Under the pieces are notes generated by a model. The model saw nothing but the letters and a program-made list of their open reading frames with translations. It had not been told where the DNA came from and searched no databases. A stretch of 64,000 bases of DNA from Centroberyx gerrardi. Lineage: Eukaryota; Chordata; Actinopteri; Beryciformes; Berycidae. The DNA is taken from positions 21,219,340 to 21,283,339 of the forward strand of contig NC_136003.1 in the NCBI RefSeq assembly GCF_048128805.1, in the 5' to 3' direction. This document shows, piece by piece, positions 58,501 through 64,000 of this stretch. How positions within the stretch are numbered: position 1 is the first letter of the stretch; every line of letters starts with the position of its first letter. The position numbers and the translations under genes are program-made.

Positions 58501-61500
58501 CGACAATGCTGAACAATCTCAAAAAGCATCCAGCTATTTCTACAAGCAAAGAAGATGGATCTTGACAAACTAGAATGACAACAGTTGTGCAGGCTCCAAG
58601 GAAATGTGACAAGAGGCCAAACTGAGACAATCTGCCCTCATTGGCCACATCACTGCTAAAGATAACCGATCAGTACCGTAGAGAGCAGAACGTGATGCGA
58701 TTCGTTTTGTCCATTATCTGCTTTAGCCATAGTTAACTCTGGCACGCATCAAATGTGCGAATATTTGTTTAGACCACACACTGAATAATGGACCATGAGA
58801 AAATGGACTACAGCACATCCCTATAGTACATGTGTGTTGGAAAATCTATGTGGGATTGTTAGAGAAAGATTAAAGCAAACTGTCCAAACAAGAGTCAACA
58901 ACAGCAGAAAAACCTGAAAGGTGAAAAACACTAAGATGGATACCTGTAATCATCTAATGAAACCAAGTGTCATTTAAATAAGTGGAAACCCAAACTGTGT
59001 AATGGAAGTCTCAAAATAGTTTCAGATTTCATAGGGCCCTACGCTAACTATAGCACAGAAAGGCACTCGATGATTTAAGTAACTTTAGTGAGGAAAGTTT
59101 GAAATTCTTGAAGACAGCTCCACTAAGGATGGAAATCTGTCCACTTTTCCCAGCAAACAGACAAACACAAACAACTGCTCTGGTCTACCAGCCTGATAGT
59201 AGGCAGGGTTTGCCCCAAACTGTACAGGCTAACAGTGGTGTTGTGTGACTTTGTGTATTTGAAGTACCACTATGTACAATCAGTCAGTTATTATATTCAG
59301 TGTGAGTACTCTCTGTTGTCGTTAAGAGGGTTCAAGTACAACCATGTCGCAGAACCCTAGGGGGTGAAGCATTTTAATTCATACTAACATTAAACATCAA
59401 TGATACTGATGTTTTTCCATTTACTTTATACTTACTCTACTTAACTCTTACACATAACCTACATTTGTCTGTATGTGTGCTGCCTCCTTCCATATTCTAA
59501 TAATGACAGTGATATTGAGAACAGATGATAATGCACATGCGTCTTGCACATTGCTATTTTTCTATACATAATGGTACCTCCATCTGGACTTTTATGTACG
59601 TTTACAAATAAGCACATCCTGTACATATGTTACCTTTTTTCTTTTAAAATTTGTATGTAAGTTCTAATGCTGTTATCTTGCACAAAACTAATTATGCTGC
59701 AATTCATCCATTTTGCTATACTTTTCATGCGTAGCCTATATTTTACTTAACATGTTCTAATGTTGAAATTGTTGGTTGATTATAAAACCTCCATTTGCTA
59801 TATCCTTGCTTTTACTCAACAATTCTCAGCAAAACCCCAATATATAGATTACAGAAGTGTATTTTAGAATTCCATGCGAGTCTCTGTTGAGTTTAATAAG
59901 GATGATTTATGTCAAGTAACAATACATTTTACTGTCAATCAAAATGGCCTTTTGTTACAATTAGGATGTAGAATGTGAGGGATACTGTCAGAGGGCAAGT
60001 TCATTTTTCATGCCACCATTACTTTTTGTGGCCAATTATTGCCGCAAGTAAAGAGAACTCAAAAATCCACTATCAGTCATAATATTAAGTTGCCTTGGAG
60101 TCTCCCAGGAAGTCCCCATTGGGGATTGTAATCTGCCAATTGTGATCCCTGATGCAGCTGATGGAGTTCTGGAAGGATGCTCACTCTTGGCACAAGTTGA
60201 GAGGAAGAGCAAACGTTTTGTGCGATTGACTCAAAGCCATTTCCTAAAAGGTCAACGGGGACACAGAAGAAGCAGCAAGCAGCCGATCTGAGCCAAGACA
60301 GCGTCTACCAGAGACACAGGCAGGTACGGTGCAGATGGCTGGGGGACCGAGGACCAGAAACAGCCGCGGCATTAACGACTCAGGACCCGGCACTTAAGAA
60401 AAACTTCCACAGGGACCAGTCAGACGCTGTTAGCCACAATATGAGCCTGCTCCAGCTGGCCTACAGTGCTTCATAGACCAGAATCTCATCATATACACAC
60501 AGACACACATTACTGCCAGATGGTCCTCAACAGCTCATTACCATCAGCGACAGGAATACCCACAGTGACAGTCATTGATATTAAAGCAATGTAACCACGA
60601 CAAGAGTAAACAAACTTCTGGGAACACATCAGCAGATGCAGTCTGTTCCGTCTGCAATAACTGTGGGAGCATGAACTGCACCTACTGTAGGATTCGAGCG
60701 TGCGTAGTCTTGTATACATCCGCAGAAAGTAGACAACACAATACAATGACTCATCAGGTTTCCCCCATGTCAGACTTCCCAGCAGTCTGTCATTTACTCC
60801 TGTGGACTTCCTGGTGGTGCCCAGTGCTCCACCATATTCTCTCCCTCTCACTCACACACACACACACACATACTCTCTGGTCTCATACATTGAGTTTGTG
60901 ATGTGCTTGTTAAGTCCCTTGTTTGTTTTTGTTTCCATTTCTTATTTCTTGTTTTTATCCGTTTGTCTCCTTTGTTCTCTGTAAAGCTGTTTCTGACAAA
61001 CCTGTCTGTTAGACGCACTTCATGAATAAATTTGACTCAACATTAAAGTAGCAGTCTTTCTGCAAAGTGTGATTTATAATTTGCCCTCAGCGTTGCCCCA
61101 CTGGAACAGTCACTGGATTTACCAAGGAGTGATTTACTGGATTTACTATTGCGTTCTCAAAACAAACAAACCCACACTTCCTATCATGACGAGGGAGAGG
61201 GGATTAGCTATCAGAGTGATGTGCGTTAACCACTTCCTCAAGTGAACACGTAATTACAATGCTAAATTCCTGATGACATCAATTCCTGGTGACATCAATT
61301 CCTGGTGTCACTCCTAGCCTAAATCACTTTTCTAAGTCTGCTTTCACTTGAAAAATTGCAGTTTCCACAGATACTCTTCAGAACAGTAAGACTTTCCAGT
61401 AAGAAAGGTAATCTTATCAGGCCTAGTCGTTCTAACCCGAGTCTCGTGTGTTCTTTTTGACTCGGACTGATTCTTGATGCCCGAGTTCTGCATTGATGAC

Positions 61501-62254
61501 TTCGTATTCAATGAGAGTTCCAACCAGTCCATATGATAAATTAGTCTACACCAGTCTCAATGACCTGTTGTCAGCACAATGCCAGCATGTGAGACTAATC
61601 AAGTCGGCGGTAGCCTCCAATAGAGGTCAATCAAAAGGCCCGCTTCCTGCTGCTGCATGTCCTACATCCCTCTCAGCTCTGGAATAACAGTTGACCTTTG
61701 ACCTGGACATAGATCACTGCAGACTGCTGTGGAATGTTTGGAGGGGAGGAAGTGGCTCTGGTTACTGAAGCGGGTGGGGGATGTTCAGCTCACACCAGGA
61801 AATCTGGTTCTGCGTGTAGCCTCACAGTGACTGTCCTGCATGAAAGGAGGAGGAAAAAAATAATAGCAAAATGTCTGCATCCCTCATGAAAGTAAACTAT
61901 TAATCATTCATGTATAGGGGGAGGGGGGTGAGTTCAGGCAAAATGCAGGCCTGCAGATTCCACTTGAGGCCCTCACTAAGAGTCAGAAAGAGGGCCTGTT
62001 TTTTTTGTTGCCTGAAAGCAAAGGAATAAATAATTAATGGCACCACGGTGACAAGGCCAAGAACACCACTCCCTACTTGTTCATCCAACCTTTCCTCTCC
62101 TCTTTCATACGATCCCCTTCAACCCTTCTCCAGGGAGCAGCACCTCTCTAATGCTACACTGCCTGCCAATACACAGCAATGATGTATTGATTCACTCTGA
62201 TACAAAGAAATGTTCATTCACTGGTCTCTGCATTCATGTCTTCGAGTTTTCCAT

Positions 62255-62384
62255 TTCAGTGTTTCCTGTGGAACGTTTGGTAGATGTGGGCTGTGGGGGT
62301 AATTGGGGTTTTGAGACCCAGGTTTGATCCTAGGCCCGTTCCAGGATCAGTTCCAGTAGGTGTAGCAGTTTAAGAATGGCTCTT
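62255..62384. repeat. interspersed repeat, copy 2
   Basis: Related to 23,664-23,777 (GATGTGGGCT, GAGACCCAGG, CAGTTCCAG, GAATGGCTCTT), about 39 kb away and in the same orientation. Confidence 0.7.
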
Positions 62385-62638
62385 TACACTGAATGTACAA
62401 AACATTAGGGACACTGACTCTTCTCATGAGGAACGCTGATGAGGTGAATCCAGGTAAAAGCCATTATCCCATATTGATTTTCCTTACTAAATAGATACCA
62501 ATCACAAAGAAGGAGATGTAGATAAAGAGAAGCAGACGAGTTAAGAAGGATTTTGAGACAACTGAGATGTGGATTGTGCAAAAGGGGCTTAAAGTCAACA
62601 TCAGGATGATGTCCCTAATATTTTGTACATTCAGTATA
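62385..62638. mobile_element. short TIR DNA transposon, third family copy
   Basis: Begins TACACTGAATGTACAAAACA and ends TTTTGTACATTCAGTATA, inverted complements of about 28 bases including CATTAGGGACA / TGTCCCTAATA. It is 254 bp with no coding capacity. It directly follows the repeat at 62,255-62,385, which may have been its target. The family resembles elements common in teleosts; the superfamily was not determined. Confidence 0.75.
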
Positions 62639-64000
62639 CAAAACACTGAATTTGATCCATTAATCTTGTAGGACACATTGTGTGTGTGTCAGTGGAGGAT
62701 AACATTCCCATTTCAGTGACAAAGATTGACTAAAATTCACCCCAATCCCACTCATTAGCATGCCAAACTTGACATGGGAACTGAGGGTGCAACAATATGT
62801 TCAAGTGACGGTACAATTTGATAAGATCACAATATAGCCTAGTACCGGAAATTAAGTTGAAATTAAAACATAATTGCCTTCATGGGACACGTTTCAGCTA
62901 CTTGTTGCATCTTTAATATGAAAATGCAAAGATCAGTAAATCTGTCACTAGTCAACATTGCAAGAATTATTTCTACTAGCTCGATGAGCATAATGCATCA
63001 CCGATCTTCATCTTTTATTTATCGTGTTTTAATCCTTATCATATCCTTTGCTTTTGCAATGACCCAATCAATAAAGTTCATCTTAATGTTGAAGTGTATT
63101 GGATAAGGAGCCCAAAGCCTTTTTAATGGGCATGCATATTGATTTTTGTATTCCATTACCCTGCTATGGTTAGTCCTATCAGATCATGGATAGATCTGAT
63201 ATCACAAAAACATCTTCCAGCTCCACGTGTGGTTCCCAGACCGCTAAAATTCCCAGACCCCTAAAAAGTAGCTTCCCAAGTTGAATATTCCACCTTTTAA
63301 CTCTATTATCTCTCTTGTATCATGTATGTCTGTCGTCACGTACGTTTGTCTAATAACACATCATTTGAGTAGGCTACCTCTGGAACAAGGTATGAAGAAA
63401 AATACACAGCGCACTGGCAGTTGCCAAGGTTTCTATGGCAACGCTCCAACACTTCTTGGCCAATGCACCGTATTTTTTTAGCCTTGAACGTAGTTTTGGA
63501 TGCTTTAAATTTACCACCAATGACCTGTACTTGTTTGCCATGGTTATGGACAAACACAGGAGAAGTACAAGTGATTCAAGGTTGTGATGCCACTGAAAAT
63601 GACTTCTAAAAAGCTTTTAAATTCGCATGAAAATCCACTTCAGTTGTTAGACATGGTGGTTTTAGACAACATAAGCATGCATATTAAGAAAACGCTCCAG
63701 ATATACTAAAAGTTGTCTACCGTTTACAACACCCAGGAAAATATAGATGGATTTGATTACATCTGCCTTATGGGGATCTAAATTAGCAGTGATATCATCT
63801 AGCAAGCTAAAGATCCACTATTTCCAATAAATCACTCAAGGACACAAACTTAAGGCCGATCCCCCGGTAATGACTACAGCATCTATGAGTCAGTGCATGA
63901 AAACATGCACTGAGTCACATAGACTAACCATGACTCAGGCACATTTTAACAGGAAATGGCCTGAATCGAGCCAGCTCTTTCAGGTTTAACTTTCAGCCAG

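Larger units (their letters stand above)
52009..64000 (-). other. brd4 5' region (UTR, probable intron, upstream)
   Basis: Immediately upstream of the brd4 ATG the frame is open to 52,248 and a good minus-strand acceptor (CTCCCCAG) lies at about 52,181. Beyond that I see only AT-rich sequence with scattered repeats (52,541-52,598; 62,255-62,638), a CA array at 60,852-60,870 and short open frames. A noncoding first exon and promoter are expected but could not be located. Confidence 0.55.

Noticed and set aside
53000..62000. A further gene in the right-hand 10 kb
   Set aside because: All open frames are under about 115 codons, without recognisable domains or consistent splice-linked homology; the stretch fits a long 5' intron or upstream region of brd4.

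Overview
The window is vertebrate genomic DNA, almost certainly from a teleost fish. It has three intron-containing genes with canonical GT/AG splice sites, long introns, dense CA/GT microsatellites and fish-type interspersed repeats, including a 3' tail containing GTCGCTTTGGATAAAAGCG near 52,550 and a TTTATTTATATAGCAC-type repeat near 36,930. There are no bacterial genes, CRISPR arrays or operons. Most short ORFs are chance or antisense open frames.

Layout. (1) 1-3,250: upstream sequence with a hAT-type MITE. (2) 3,874-27,854, plus strand: pbx4, a TALE homeodomain gene of 9 coding exons (423 aa), with a 13.6 kb second intron holding repeats and AT-rich homeodomain-motif clusters; its 3'UTR probably runs to about 31.6 kb. 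(3) 32,555-34,497, minus strand: lpar2, a lysophosphatidic acid receptor GPCR in two coding exons (376 aa) plus a likely 5'UTR exon near 35.2 kb; it converges tail-to-tail with pbx4. (4) 35.5-39.5 kb: repeat-rich spacer, including an inverted copy of a segment also found inside the lpar2 intron. (5) 42,223-52,008, minus strand: brd4, a BET double-bromodomain gene of 18 coding exons (1,445 aa), with a roughly 2.7 kb 3'UTR down to about 39.53 kb. (6) 52-64 kb: the brd4 5' side, probably its first intron or upstream region, where I found no other gene. All exon boundaries were placed by reading frame, splice-site sequence and match to the known human families, and the frames close exactly (1,269+3, 1,131 and 4,338 nt).

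PBX4-LPAR2-BRD4 is the chromosome-19p member of the vertebrate MHC paralogon (PBX1-4, LPAR1-3, BRD2/3/4/T). In this fish the three lie side by side, whereas in human BRD4 is several megabases from PBX4/LPAR2. The proteins do not form one pathway: Pbx4 is a HOX/MEIS cofactor, Lpar2 a lipid-mediator receptor, Brd4 an acetyl-histone reader that recruits P-TEFb.

Most notable points: exon 8 of pbx4 is read in two frames, giving a- and b-type C-termini; Lpar2 has Gly where mammalian LPA1-3 have the ligand-contacting Gln3.29; brd4 has a conserved-looking in-frame N-terminal extension that starts with CTG where human BRD4 has ATG. I saw no sign of an undescribed multi-gene system.
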